NCBI GenBank assembly: GCA_030374765.1
Contig: JARGXX010000071.1
Span: 682,001-746,000, forward strand
From: Agarophyton chilense
Taxonomy: Eukaryota > Rhodophyta > Florideophyceae > Gracilariales > Gracilariaceae
Length of the DNA: 64,000 nt
Direction of reading: 5' to 3'
Positions 29,877-41,225 of this stretch are shown one piece after another; within the stretch, counting starts at the first letter, position 1; each line of letters starts with the position of its first letter. The notes under the pieces were generated by a model. That model had not been told where the DNA came from and did no database searches. It was given only the letters and a program-made list of their open reading frames with translations. The translations under genes and the position numbers were made by a program.

Positions 29877-32800
29877 TTGGGAGTCTCGCCTGCGGGAGGG
29901 CCGTCTTCTAAGCCGGATTTGAAGACGCCCGAGGCGCTCCAGCTTCGCTTCCCAGCTGTGACTATCCTTTCAAGGAGAACGGCTGACACCGACGTTAACT
30001 CGGGATTCTTTAGTGTCCTCCGTCGCCCGTGGATACGGTCCCGTAGTCTCCGTATTCCGGATCGAGTTATGGTAATGGCCAAGCGGAATTATAAAGTATT
30101 CGCCGACTTCGGCCTGTCCAACCAGTTTATGGTTCGTCAAATATCTGTCCTGGATACAGGAGCCGCTCCTAACTTAATTCATGTTGAATTGTTACCCCCG
30201 CTGCTCCGGGTTCAAGTTCGTACCGGTCCACGTTTGGATATCGCCGATGCGAACAACAACCCGCTACGGACACTGGGTACAATTTCCCTCACGGTGAGGT
30301 TAGGCTCCTATCTCGTTCAGCTAGAGTTTATTGTATGCAAGTCACTTGCAGCACCAGTCATACTGGGTTGTGACTTTTGCGACCGCTTCGTGGAAGCCAT
30401 CCGTCCTCAGAATAGAACTGTGGAACTCGAAGACGGTTCTACGATCCCAATCGTTCGTAAACCCTTACAGGGAGCAGCGCAAACACGCGTTCCTCTCCCT
30501 GTCGCGCAGGAATCTGTGAAGAAGGACCCGGTGTCTACACGGGTAAAGGTTGCAAAGTCAGTGGCTATCCCGCCAGAAACCCAGGTTTGGGTCACAGTTG
30601 TTACCAAGCAAATTGGTGTGCATGTGGTACAACCGAACCCGTCTCTGTATACGCGGCGTCAACTCGCCCTTGCGAATGGGGTTGTCTCCTTGGAACCGGA
30701 TAAACCTTTCAAGGTTTTGGTAGCCAACTTTGGAAAGACAACGCAGCATTTGGTCAAACACCAGATCCTGGGTTCTGTTCTTCCACACCCGCATGCGGTC
30801 GTACCTACAAATATCTCTATCGCAGAGGTCCATGGTGTGGCGGACCCTAAGGAGGGGGAGGACACTGCCAAAATCGCGGAAGACGGTGAGCATACGACTG
30901 TAGCTCCACACGCTGAACACTTTAAACCTCAGGAGGTTACGGCCCCTATCACAGGAGCAGACCAGACGGATCCTGTTCAGGAATTGGAGAAATGGGATCT
31001 CAACCATGTACCCGCATCTCATCGGGAGAAGCTGAGGCACATGCTTCGTGAATTTACCCCCATGTGGGATGGTTCCCTTGGAACTATTGGGATTACAGAA
31101 CACCGCATCGACTTGTTACCGAACACTCGGCCTATTGCCCAACACCCTTACAGGGCTGGACCGAAAGCTCGGGAAGAGGAGAAATCTCAGGTGGAGAAGA
31201 TGCTTAAAGCGGGCGTAATTGAACCTGCCCAGTCCGCTTGGGCCTCACCAGTAGTGTTAGTTCCGAATCCGGATGGATCGTGGCGTTTCTGCATCGATTA
31301 CAGACGCCTGAACGACGTAACCATTAAGGATGTGTACCCGATCCCTCGGATAGACGAATACATCGACTCCCTTGGGAGCGCTACTGTTTTCTCTACCCTC
31401 GACGCCAATTCGGGCTACTGGCAAGTCCCTATTAGGGAGGAAGATCGAGACAACGGCTTTCGTGTGTCATAAAGGACTTTTCCGATTCCGGAGGATGCCT
31501 TTTGGGTTGACAAATGCCCCCGCAACGTTTCAACGGGCGATAGACATTCTGTTGGCTCCCTTCAAGTAAAGGACGTGTCTAGTGTATTTAGACGACATTA
31601 TTTTCTTCTCCAACAACCTGGATGACCACCTCGAACACGTCAGGGACGTAATGAAGATACTCCGCGACGCGGGAATCACCTTGAAACTCAAGAAGTGCGA
31701 GTTTTTCACCGATTCGGTTAAGTATCTGGGTCATATCATCCGTCCCGGACAGCTTTCAATCGATGAAGTACGAGTGAAATCCTTGAAGGAAGCAAAAAAC
31801 CCGAAAACTCAAACGGAGTTGCGATCCTTCTTAGGTGTGTGTAACGTGTATCGCCGATTCGTCCCGAACTTTGCGGATATTGCCACCCCCCTCAACAGGC
31901 TCCTGACGAAGGGACAACCAGTTGAACTGGAACCTTTTGGCGACGCGGAAGCGTCTGCCTTCACGGCACTGGTGAATGCCGTAACATCACCGCCAATCTT
32001 GGCTCTACCCAATCCTGGGCTTCCTTACGAAGTGGACACCGATGCTAGTGCAAACCAAGCAGGGTGTGCACTGTTCCAATCCTCTGAGGATGGTGAACGT
32101 CACCCTATTGGGTACTGGTCACGTTCCCTGAATGTCCATGAAAGGAACTACTCGGTCTCCGAGAAAGAATGTTTAGCCGTTGTGTGGGCCTTAGCTACAC
32201 TTCGCCCCTATCTGATGGGTACTCGTTTCAAAGTCCATACGGACCACGCATGCTTGCGTTGGCTCCTGGAGATCTCCGAACCCTCGGGCCGCCTTATGCG
32301 CTGGCGTCTCCGACTGTCGGAATTCGACTTTGAGATCCTGTACAAGAAAGGGAAGCTGAACACTCAGGCTGATGCACTATCCCGCTTGGGAACCACAGCG
32401 GAAACGGAATCCTACGGGGACGATGAGATCCCATGTTTTATGGTATCGGACCTCGAGGGAGGAGCTCAACCGCTGACGGATGATGTTTGTGACGATATAC
32501 TCGTCAACGAGAGTCTGGATTCGCCGACCGGCTCTTTTATACCTATCTCTCCAGAGGAGATGATACGCGAGCAACAGCTCGACCCATTCTGTACACGGAT
32601 TCGGGCTCGCCTCAACGGAGGATTTCAGTTACCTTTCGAGGACGACGATCAGGGTTACCTAATCAGGACCGTTGGACCTCGCCCGAGGATAGTGGTGCTG
32701 CACACCCTACAACAGAGGGTATTACACCTCACTCACTATGTGAAGGTTTGCGCCCACCCCGGGGGAAGAAAACTGGTTCTCACGTTGAGAAGGGACTTTT

Positions 32801-35223
32801 ACTGGCCGGCAATGGCATTCGATTGTTACGCCGTCAGACGGGCCTGTGCCAATTGCGCCAAGAATGACGTCAAACTTCGAAAGCACTCTAAGAAGTTGAC
32901 GCTGTTCCCGGCACGGGCTCCACTCGAATTCGTGGCCATAGACATCCTAGGGGAGTTTATCAGGACGCCCCGAGGTCATCGGTATCTGCTTGTCATTTCT
33001 GACAGATTCTCTAAGCTAACGAGAACTGTGCCGCTGAAGCGGATCACCGCCGCTACCGTCGTGCAAGCGTTCGTGACCCATTGGGTGTTCGTATATGGAC
33101 CGCCGGTGCAGTTGTTATCCGACAACGGAGGGCAATTCGCATCAAAGTTCTTTCAGGATGTATGTCGAATCCTTGATGTAAGGAATTTATTTGTTACTAC
33201 GTATCACCCTCAGGGGAATGGCCAGGTGGAGAGATTTAACCGCACGATACTCAACGCTTTGAGATCGTATGTTGCGGATCACCCCAAAAATTGGGACTTG
33301 TACACAGACGCTATCACGTATGCATACAACACCCAGGTACATCGGGTTACATCGTTATCCCCATTCGAACTGGTACTGTCGAGGACACCGCCGCCGGTCG
33401 CCATCGAGGCTCAACCGACGCTGTCGACGTACCCGTCACCGGGATTGTACCGAGAAGCCTGGAGGGAGTGGCTTACGAAGATGGTGCCGATAGCCCGGAA
33501 AGCAATGGACAAAGCTCAACGCGCCTACAAGAAGGACTTTGACATTCGGGTTCGCAAACCTCTACCTCAGGTGGAGCCCGACGACTTCGTCTTCCTTCGA
33601 AAGGAATACTACAATCCTGAAAAGGAACGTAGGCACAAGCTTTCGCCAATTGTGGACGGACCCTATCGTGTGGTTTCTGTAGACCCGGACACGGTGGTAT
33701 TGGATATCGCTAACCGCCACGAACGGATCTCCAGGGACCGCATCACACGAGCACCCAACCCAAATGTGGAAGTGGTGTCGGCACCAACGCCCTCCACAGG
33801 GGATGATTCAACGGAAGTTAACCCGTCAGGCGGAGATTCGAACACCCGCCCCGTTATACTTTCGCACCCGGAACGTGGTTTAACCGATCTACCGGAAACT
33901 TCGGATACTCCCGAACCTGGGCCCGCTCCCTCAAGGGCCCAGTCAACGAACTCTTACAGAGTTACTCCCCCACCGGAGGTAATCAAGCCTCCTGGCTCTC
34001 CGCCTAAGGAGAGGGAGGAGAACTTAGTTCCTTCGCAGGACGATGTTTCGGCGTCAGCCAGTCGCCCTAACAGGGAATCTAGTTCTCACAGTGAGACGGC
34101 GAGCCCGACCGAGCCGGCGACAGAGAAGTCACAACCCCAGCGTATGGGTAGCGACATCACCGCCGACCCAGCCGAGCACGACGTCAGAAAAGATGACGAA
34201 ACCCCGCCTAGGGAGAGTCGTGTGGAGAACTCCGCACCCGGAACGCCTACAGAGCCGACGATCACCCGCCGCCGCGGACGAGACACTGAGGTGTCGCCCA
34301 CTCAAACCCCGCTTTCTCGGGAACGAGCTGTGTCAGCGGACCCGCACGGGGAAGATCTCGACGACAAGGTTGACCAAATTTGGCTCTCCGTTATGGAATG
34401 GGAATAGGAACTCCTATGGAGACACTGGAACCCTCAGGAATGGGAAAGAAATGAGTGAGACCCGTCGGGGACAGCTTAGGAGAGTGCTAGCGCGTGTCGA
34501 AGGCGCCACCTCAAATCCGCATAGGCAGATTTTCCCGCACAAGGAACGTTCACCCCACACGGGGCGCCCGCGCATTTGTGTGGCACACGTCGAATGGCAC
34601 CGAGCCAATCAAAAGGCTCTGACGACCAACCGTCGCGCAAACCGCCTCCGTCGCACGGCGCGTTGCACGGGAGCAACCTTCGTCCCCGTAGCTCGGGTTG
34701 ACGTTGAAGTCTTACCCCCCTGAGATTGGAGACGCTACCGCGTGGCGGTTTCTCAACCGTCACGGAATGTAAGAACACCGTTGTTATTGTGAAGATCTCA
34801 GCTTTAAGAAGAACCCAAAACTGGGCCGTTTTGACTCCGTAGACGGAAGTTACAACGTAGCCCACAGGCTACTCGGCGCCGTTTGGACGAAGTGCTGAGA
34901 CCCGCTCGCAACACGGAAAAGAACCCACCGGGGTGTGTGTAAACCCTACGTTGACACCCTCAAGGGAACTAGAGCGTTCCAAGATGGAAGAGAAGCCCGA
35001 ACAGGGAAAAGTGTACCCGCAGGAATTCGTTATCGATCGCATCGTGCGTCACATCTACACCCCCGAGGGAGAAGTTCGCTACCAAGTCCGATGGTACGGA
35101 TTCTCGCCTGAGGAGGATACAGTGGAACCCATTGAGCTCCTTCCGAGGTCTAAGGTTTTATCCTATCACCGACGCGCTCGGGTAACCTTGCCTCCAAATC
35201 TGGATCGTGCCCAAGTCGGGTAA
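29877..35223 (+). other. pol: Pol region and chromodomain of element 1
   Basis: Domains in order with rough positions: aspartic protease (LDTGAAPNLIH, ~30150); reverse transcriptase (WRFCIDYRRLND, ~31290, and YLDDIIFFS, ~31590); RNase H (DTDASANQAGCALF, ~32040); zinc-binding and catalytic integrase (SDNGGQFASKFF, ~33120); a long Pro/Ser/Glu-rich tail; and a chromodomain near 35,000-35,180 (FVIDRIVRHI, RYQVRWYGFSPEEDTVEP). The set is complete for a Ty3/gypsy chromovirus. The region is not open throughout, so I treat it as a fossil pol. Confidence 0.88.
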
Positions 35224-35389
35224 CCCACCACGGGAACTGGTGTGGATGCGACCTCGAAGTGAGGAAGATGTTGGACCTCTGAAGAGGAATTGAGGAGAGT
35301 ATCCCGAAGAACACGTATTGAGAGGGAATGTCTACTGGCCCTCGGCCTAGCGCCGTTAACCGGGGAACACAACACCGGTTATCGGGACA

Positions 35390-35560
35390 GTTTATAATGA
35401 AAAAGGAAAAGAAGACCCACGAAGTTGAGAAGAAGATTAAGAAGAAGATTGGACCCTAAGAAGGGAAGAAGATGAAGAAGAAGATGAAGAAGATCCTAAG
35501 AAGGAAGAAGAAGAGAAGTAGAAGTTAAGATCCTAGGAAGGAAGAAGAAAGGAAGTTATG
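35390..35560 (+). repeat. Purine-rich (GAAGAA) low-complexity tract
   Basis: About 170 bp of nearly pure purine sequence built from AAGAAG-type units lies just after the chromodomain and before the antisense frame. It separates the two convergent coding blocks and could act as a transcription end or primer region; this is not shown. Confidence 0.7.
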
Positions 35561-35622
35561 CAAATATCAGAAGTTTACTATTGTCGCCAAGCTATGGACT
35601 CCACAATTGCCCGAAGGCGGAA

Positions 35623-37152
35623 CTACGGAAAGCCCGAGGAGGGACCCGCCCCACCGTTGGGAATCTGACCCTGATGGTACGCCGAGGCGAAAGCCAACAT
35701 CTGGCTCACATCCGTCATACCCGGGGGAATCGGAATGCCCGCGTTCACGAGGCCTTGTCGCACACTATCCGCTTGCGGAGTGGCAACCGGCGCCTGCGCA
35801 AGGGTGTTCACACCCCACCCGGGGGGAGCAGATGGACGGCCACCGGATGCATTCGCCGCCGCAGCTGAGGTCGCTCCCACTGGTTGAAAGGGTGCAGATG
35901 GCTCTACAGGGAGTACTCCACTAGGAGCTGGCATGTCGTTATCCAACGCTGGATCATCCAGGTCTACTGGAGGCTTGTACTCGTAATCGTCGGTATAAAT
36001 GAACCCCGTCGGGTGTCCCACCGGCATCGGTCGAGGCGAGTCCATCAGCGCCCGTGCTTGCGCCGTGCTGATGCGAACCCCTTCGAAGGGATTGTAATAA
36101 ACCCAGTTACCGGAGCCCGGATCGTACCGGCCAGGAGACTTGTCTCGCGCGGATCCTTTCCCTGCGGGCTGATTTTCCACTGGAACTCGATCCCATTGGG
36201 TGTTGTCGATCACGTCCAAGATTGGATACAGGTCCTGCACGTTGCTGACCGAACCCAACGCTGGGACAAGGTCGATCTGACGCATGATGGTCCGTAGCAT
36301 CGGAGGAATATACCAGATACGGAAATGGTCATGAGCATCCCAGAGGAGGTGCGCCGCTACGCGGGCTGCCCACTCGGCTGCAACGAGGGCCCAGTTTCCC
36401 GAGTTCGAGTCGTGCATCAAACGAGACCCGATATAGTAGATGCACGGGGGCAGTTCAGCAAAGCACCCTCGGGGGACCTCGACCTTACTCCACCAAGCTG
36501 GAAGGGGCACGAGTCGCCCAACCTTCGCCGTGTTACGGATACGCTCCAGTTCCACGTGAGGATACGGGACAAGGAACCCGAAACGGGAGCGCGAGCGGCG
36601 TTCGAAGCGCACGCGTCGATCGAACCCATATTGGGTAAACTGCCGCTGAAGGTACCTGAATTCAGCCCGAATGATGGGACGACTCCATTGGAGTATATCT
36701 TCTCGGAGAGGAAAACCCGGTCCGCGGAACTCGGCTTCGGGAAAGGCTGCCCAGTTATCTCCGTAGGAGACCTCACCGTACGTGCGGTAATAGGCGACAT
36801 CGAACCCGTACTCCGGGGGAACCAGATGGTCAAAGCGTGGCCTCTCCAATCGCTGGTAGGCCAGAGCCGCCATCGCTGCGCGCGCCTTGTCCAGGGACTC
36901 CCCGCGACCGCGGTATAGATACTGAGGCCCTATGGCTACCCGCGCCCTCCAATCGGGAGAACGTACAACCTCGACAGGTAGGCCACCCGGCAATAAGCCG
37001 TCCTCTACGTAGGAGTCGATGAGCTCATCGTCGCGAACAGCTGTCGGATGGAACCACGGAGCGCGGGAATATATCACCGGATCGGTAAGGGGACTCCACC
37101 TTCGAAAGGATTCGTTTGAGATCCAACCTCTGGAGTTTGCTACCAAGGGCAT
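35623..37152 (-). CDS. Antisense accessory protein of element 1, with dsRNA-binding-like segment
   Basis: A 509-residue frame runs opposite to gag-pol in the space between chromodomain and right repeat (ATG at 37152). Residues ~58-102 read LPVEVVRSPDWRARVAIGPQ then YLYRGRGESLDKARAAMAAL then AYQRLE. The spacing F/W-x-A-x-V-x-(I/V)-G...G-x-G-x-S-x-x-x-A-(K/R)-x-x-A-x-x-A-L...L matches the second half of a double-stranded RNA-binding motif. The middle part (~105-350) is aromatic- and Arg-rich and contains LPPCIYYIGSRLMHDSNSGN and FRIWYIPPMLRTIM. The C-terminus (~400-509) is Pro/Ala/Gly-rich. I do not recognise the family. Typical Ty3/gypsy elements lack this gene. A similar convergent frame exists in element 2. 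A role in RNA silencing evasion is only a hypothesis. Confidence 0.7.
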   Translation of the reverse strand: MPLVANSRGWISNESFRRWSPLTDPVIYSRAPWFHPTAVRDDELIDSYVEDGLLPGGLPVEVVRSPDWRARVAIGPQYLYRGRGESLDKARAAMAALAYQRLERPRFDHLVPPEYGFDVAYYRTYGEVSYGDNWAAFPEAEFRGPGFPLREDILQWSRPIIRAEFRYLQRQFTQYGFDRRVRFERRSRSRFGFLVPYPHVELERIRNTAKVGRLVPLPAWWSKVEVPRGCFAELPPCIYYIGSRLMHDSNSGNWALVAAEWAARVAAHLLWDAHDHFRIWYIPPMLRTIMRQIDLVPALGSVSNVQDLYPILDVIDNTQWDRVPVENQPAGKGSARDKSPGRYDPGSGNWVYYNPFEGVRISTAQARALMDSPRPMPVGHPTGFIYTDDYEYKPPVDLDDPALDNDMPAPSGVLPVEPSAPFQPVGATSAAAANASGGRPSAPPGWGVNTLAQAPVATPQADSVRQGLVNAGIPIPPGMTDVSQMLAFASAYHQGQIPNGGAGPSSGFP

Positions 37153-37206
37153 CGCATGAGCGGAGTTCCACGCCACCGCGTTAATGTCCAAATCCTCCTG
37201 AGGATG

Positions 37207-37479
37207 TCAGTTGCTCGCCGAGGCGGAAGGTTCGGTACCTGACGGAGCCGCATCCAAATCGGAGAAATATCCACCTTGCTGGGGAGCTTCGTTGTCCGCC
37301 GGCGCGGAGGCCGACGGCCCCGAGAGTGGTTTGATGACGTATGGGTTCATTCCCTTGATAGGGCTGGTTGAGACTGCTGTTGCGAGAAGTTGCTTATCGC
37401 CGAAAGTCGGAGGAGTAGAAGAAAGTTGTACCGATGTGCCGGTTTTGCGGCGATCGTCAGAAGTGGTGAAGGACCCCAT
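37207..37479 (-). CDS. Small antisense frame upstream of the accessory gene
   Basis: From an ATG at 37479 this frame encodes ~90 residues (MGSFTTSDDRRKTG... ending SGTEPSASASN), Ser/Thr/Pro-rich and acidic at the end. It lies just ahead of the large antisense frame, in the same direction but a different phase. It could be a first exon, a leader frame or chance. No homology is recognised. Confidence 0.3.
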   Translation of the reverse strand: MGSFTTSDDRRKTGTSVQLSSTPPTFGDKQLLATAVSTSPIKGMNPYVIKPLSGPSASAPADNEAPQQGGYFSDLDAAPSGTEPSASASN

Positions 37480-37490
37480 TGGGAGAGAAG

Positions 37491-37498
37491 TATATATA
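37491..37498 (-). promoter_or_regulatory. TATA-like box for antisense transcription
   Basis: TATATATA lies immediately upstream (minus strand) of the two antisense frames and just inside the purine-rich tract that precedes the right repeat. Its placement suits an antisense promoter. No transcript evidence is available. Confidence 0.3.
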
Positions 37499-37560
37499 GT
37501 GACCGGAAAGCGAGACACCCGCGGCTCGGAATGTTCTTCCTCGTCTTAAGGAGGGGGAGA

Positions 37561-38483
37561 TGTAGAGCAACGCCCAGTTAGGGGATACTTGAAGATGCAA
37601 CTCATAGAATGAGGGTTGAACCCTCCGAGGGTTATGACTATGATCCCCTCTAAGGTGTGCTGAGGTGGCACGGTTTTCTGGTTAGAGTTCGCCTATGAAG
37701 GAAAGCTTCGGATGGCCCATGGTTGGATTGGCCCCGTGATACACGTGGCTTAATTTCGGCACCGATTTTCGGATATTTGTTAGAACGTTGGACGTTTGGG
37801 CCCTGACAGTGGGATCTCCACGTGTATGGCCCTGAGCAGGTGTGCACTACTGTAATTAATAGAGTTTAGTTAGTGGGCCCTACTTAGGGAGACGAGATCT
37901 GACAGTCCGAAGCTCAGAGTAAATGGGAACGAAGGTTGGTCTTCGATACCTTTAGAGGTTCTTCGTCGCCATCGTTTCGGCCTTACAACCCGGAACGGGC
38001 TCTGGTTAGCAACGCCTGCGTAGGGACACGACTCCATTTAGAGAGTGCCCACGTTTGGGTTCCGTGCAACCACCCCCTTGGGACCGCTCAGACGACCTGC
38101 GTGCACGATACCCCGTGGGGGTTCTGCTTACTTGTTGCGTGCTTTTTGTTTTTCCTTTCGAGGACAGGTTTTCGCCTCTGTATTGGGTTTCTTTTGTTGT
38201 TTCGCCCCTTTTCTGGTTCTCGGGTCCGGTGCCTGTCAGTGCCCGACCCTCGCGCCGTTTTTCCTCTTCGCCGGATTTTCCGCCATTCTTTGGGATACCC
38301 ATACCCGTTCCGGACCCAACGGTTTCTACCCCTCACCTCCGTCGGTACTGCCGGAATCCCCCGTTGGAGTTACCCCCCACACTACGGGTGGAACGGAGGG
38401 CTCTGTCTCTGAGTCTGCCTCCCCCAGGGAGCGAGGCTTCGAACACCTTGAGAGCACTTCCCGTCGCCGGGTTTTGCTCCACA
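37561..38483 (+). repeat. Right LTR of element 1
   Basis: This begins TGTAGAGC after a purine-rich tract and ends GCTCCACA. The portion 37763-38483 matches the left repeat with about 19 differences over 721 bp. The 3' end ...TTTGCTCCACAG also reads as a good splice acceptor for the coding sequence that begins directly after it. Confidence 0.8.
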
Positions 38484-40136
38484 GAGAGACAAAACTATGG
38501 ATACGTGAGATGGAGACGAAGAAGAAGAGGTTCTGGAGAAAACAGAGGCGCGACAATCGCAGGAGTGGAAGGACCCCAAAGAGTAACGGTTACTGTCGAA
38601 GATGCTCCAGATGAAGTACAAGTAAACGAAACTGGTCAGCATGTGCAAGATCCAGTCGTCGTCGCGGATTTGAACGAAGATGAAATCATTACAGCTCCAA
38701 TCATCGGTGGATCACTTCCAAGTACCACGAGAACCACTGAAAACCATCCTCGGGCTAATGTCGAAGAAGAGATGCCTGCTCCGATGGAAGTTGAAGAAGA
38801 TGAAATCACTGCAGCTCCCGCACCATCCGCTGAGTCAGAGCTTCAGCAGGTTCCTACTTTTGCTATTCATTCAGAAGAACAACAATCGCTCCAAGAGCTT
38901 GATTCGACCGTCATGCTGTTTGCCGGACGTCCAGATCGTGGATTGTATCGCGTTTACTACGCATGGGATTCCGATGCTGCTCAACCATGGATTGATCCAG
39001 CCACTCGTGCAAACATTCCTGAGTTTGAGACGTTGTCCACCGTAGGAACCCGCAGATGCAGAAGATGCGGTGAGTTTTCACACACCTATGGTTCGTGTCC
39101 GTAAGAAGACTGGACGTTACGAATTCATAGTTGCAAGTGGTGTGGGTGTGTGCTTTTAGGAAAAGAGGTACATGGAGTCTGTTGTGGCATGAAACGAAAT
39201 TCAGGATGTGGGGTCACATTTCGTAGACGCCATACTAATGAAAAAATACGAAGCATATACCATTCAAGAGCATTCCACTCGAACTCCTTAAACTTGAATA
39301 GGCTTTTTGCCACCACTCAAGCGTTTATGGACGTGTCCTATGTCACAGGATGTGGCCCTTCGTTTCTCAGACTAGAAGGAACTGCAGCACTCGCTCTCCC
39401 GGCACACAGACAGAGCAGCACGCGGTATAGTTTTCTTTGGGGCGCAGGGCCTCCTTCTGTGGATCCTGCTCACTATACACGAGCAAACCTGCGAGCGTTT
39501 ATCCAAGACATCAACGTGAAACACATGGTTCGGAGACTTTACGAGGTGATTCAGCCCAAACCTGATGTGGTGCGAGAGCGGTATCGAGCGATGCTGACAA
39601 CGGAGCAAATGCAGCCACAAGAAGAAAATACGGTTGACGTAAGCTCGCAAGCTGCGAACGAGGGAGTGATAGTGCGCGGATATGAGAGCACCAGAACTGC
39701 AACAGGGTCTGGTGACAACGTAGGTGCAGGTCCGATGTCCGAAGATGCTCCTGGAGCTGGACCATCCATGATGAGAACCTTCGTAGTCGATCCAGGCGGT
39801 TTGTACCTTGTCGAGGCCCAGGTGCCTCAGTTGACTGAGGGAACAGTTACGGAAGAACACGCAGCTATCACAGGCGACACGGAGCAAGCAGGGGCTGCAG
39901 TAAACTCAAACAGCAACCCCCGAGTGCGGTATAAATTGCTGAAACCGTCTTCTATGCTAGCAGAGAGAGGTACATTTCCCCTTCTGTACCCGTATGGCGA
40001 CGAGCATAAACCGTTTGACAACAAGTTGCTAAGTCCGTGCCTGTACGTCGACACTGCAAGTTACAGTTTCGGAGGCAGTTTGAACGGCATAATATGCTAC
40101 AACTGCCCCATTGCTTTTAAAATAAAATGTCCTTAA
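38484..40136 (+). CDS. Probable spliced gene abutting the LTR: zinc cluster plus Helitron-N-like motif
   Basis: An open frame continues from the right LTR to a donor GCG|GTGAGT at 39069/39070. An acceptor TGCTTTTAG ends at 39159. This 90-bp intron keeps the frame and creates RRCRRCGKEVHGVCCGMKRN followed by SGCGVTF, a tidy Cys cluster split across the exons. Upstream is an acidic region (~38590-38900). Downstream (39160-40136) come a basic helix region, an acidic linker and LAERGTFPLLYPYGDEHKPF. That last part recalls the 'FP.LFP.G' segment of Helitron N-terminal domains. No clear start codon lies between the LTR and the acidic region, so the 5' part is missing, in another exon, or displaced by the LTR element. 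Function is unknown; it may be a piece of a transposon gene. Confidence 0.4.
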
Positions 40137-41225
40137 CCAAGCTCACCATACATTTCAGAGCTCGTTTCACAATATATCTTTAATATATCGTGCACCAGCT
40201 AATGCTAAACGGCACAGCGCTCTTAGTAGCCGATAACCTGCTATGACCCATCACTGTACGTCGACACTGTCAATAATAGAATCTTCAGCAAGTTTGGCCT
40301 TATATCTCTGCAAAAGGCTACGCTTAGAGTTACAAACGCTACTAAAAGCTCAAGCATAGTATAATAAGCTTCATAGAAACGAAATAGTCGAGCAGAACGA
40401 CCGCGGCGCGCAGCGCCGCCTGCGGCCGAAGGCCGCTTTCTCTTGTAATCAGGTTAATAATTGGCCATCAATAAAGCTTTTTTTTTGTTTCTTATTAACA
40501 AAAACACCAAGATATAAATCAACCCGTCCAAAATCGCAATTATCGTACTTGGTGCATAGTTTCTTCTTTAACCATGTAGTCATCCAAGCCGATCCCAAAC
40601 TGCTGATCATTTACATAGGCCAGAACTATAACTCTTTTTGCTCCAGTGTCAAGATGAAAAACGCAAGAAGCATATTGAAGTAGTTTAAGAGCAATAGCGA
40701 TGCAAAAAGAAAAACTATCTCCACACCAGAGTCCCAGTGCCTACCGATTTCCATACAGTGATTTGACGAGATCCATATCAAAACTATTGGTTTCCTGTGC
40801 GCCTTGAAATGTTTTGCTGTAATTCAAATAGATGTTTTTAACTAAGAAGAAATCTGGTAAATCTAAAGGCCGGTATTTCAGCTGTTCGTATTCCAAAACA
40901 ACAGCTCGCTAGCGATTTATGCTGGTGTTTCAGAGAGTTTGTGCGACACACCGAATCCAATCACGATATTTGCTACCTATCTTGAACCATGGGAGAAGAC
41001 ATTATCATAAATTTGATGCTTATGCAGCAGGCTGCAACCGTTTTAGCACGAGCGGCCTCAGTTCTAGCCTATTTCTTCTCTCTTTATGCTACACGCTGCA
41101 AAAAAAAGCCGGAGGATGTATTGAGTTCAGACGAAGAATTCTTTGGCTCTAGTTGTAAACATAATGCTGATAGACATTCAAAGGCAACACGAGCCCGACG
41201 CAAGCACAGGGCGTTTTATGAGTGA
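40137..41225. other. AT-rich non-coding stretch
   Basis: About 1.1 kb of AT-rich sequence has only short frames. It contains the tandem hairpins at 40403-40436. The end (~40929-41225) has an open plus-strand frame (LMLMQQAATVLARAASVLAY, then basic KATRARRKHRAFYE) that may be the diverged N-terminus of the Harbinger-like gene that follows. Confidence 0.35.
40403..40436. repeat. Two adjacent perfect GC hairpins with 3-nt loops
   Basis: GCGGCGC-GCA-GCGCCGC (40403-40419) is followed after two bases by GCGGCC-GAA-GGCCGC (40422-40436). Both stems are perfect and embedded in AT-rich DNA. Short GC hairpins close to the 3' end are a Helitron hallmark, and a Helitron-N-like motif lies ~400 bp upstream. 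The canonical CTAG end is not seen after them, so a Helitron terminus is only a possibility. Confidence 0.6.

Larger units (their letters stand above)
26896..38483 (+). mobile_element. Ty3/gypsy LTR retrotransposon, chromovirus type (element 1)
   Basis: The element reads left to right: left repeat (26896-27616 matched), gag, pol (protease, reverse transcriptase, RNase H, integrase), chromodomain, antisense accessory frames, and right repeat (matching part 37763-38483). The pol order with integrase after RNase H defines Ty3/gypsy, and a C-terminal chromodomain defines chromoviruses, whose chromodomain guides insertion to particular chromatin. The matching repeat parts are equal in length (721 bp) with about 19 differences by eye (~2.6%), so insertion is fairly recent. 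A purine-rich tract (AGGAGGGGGAGA, ~37549) precedes TGTAGAGC and could be the plus-strand primer; if so, the right repeat starts at 37561. The element looks almost whole, with about one or two breaks in pol. I found no matching target duplication. Confidence 0.92.

Noticed and set aside
37207-37479. Independent second antisense gene
   Set aside because: Too short and low in complexity to claim more than a possible leader or exon of the main antisense frame.
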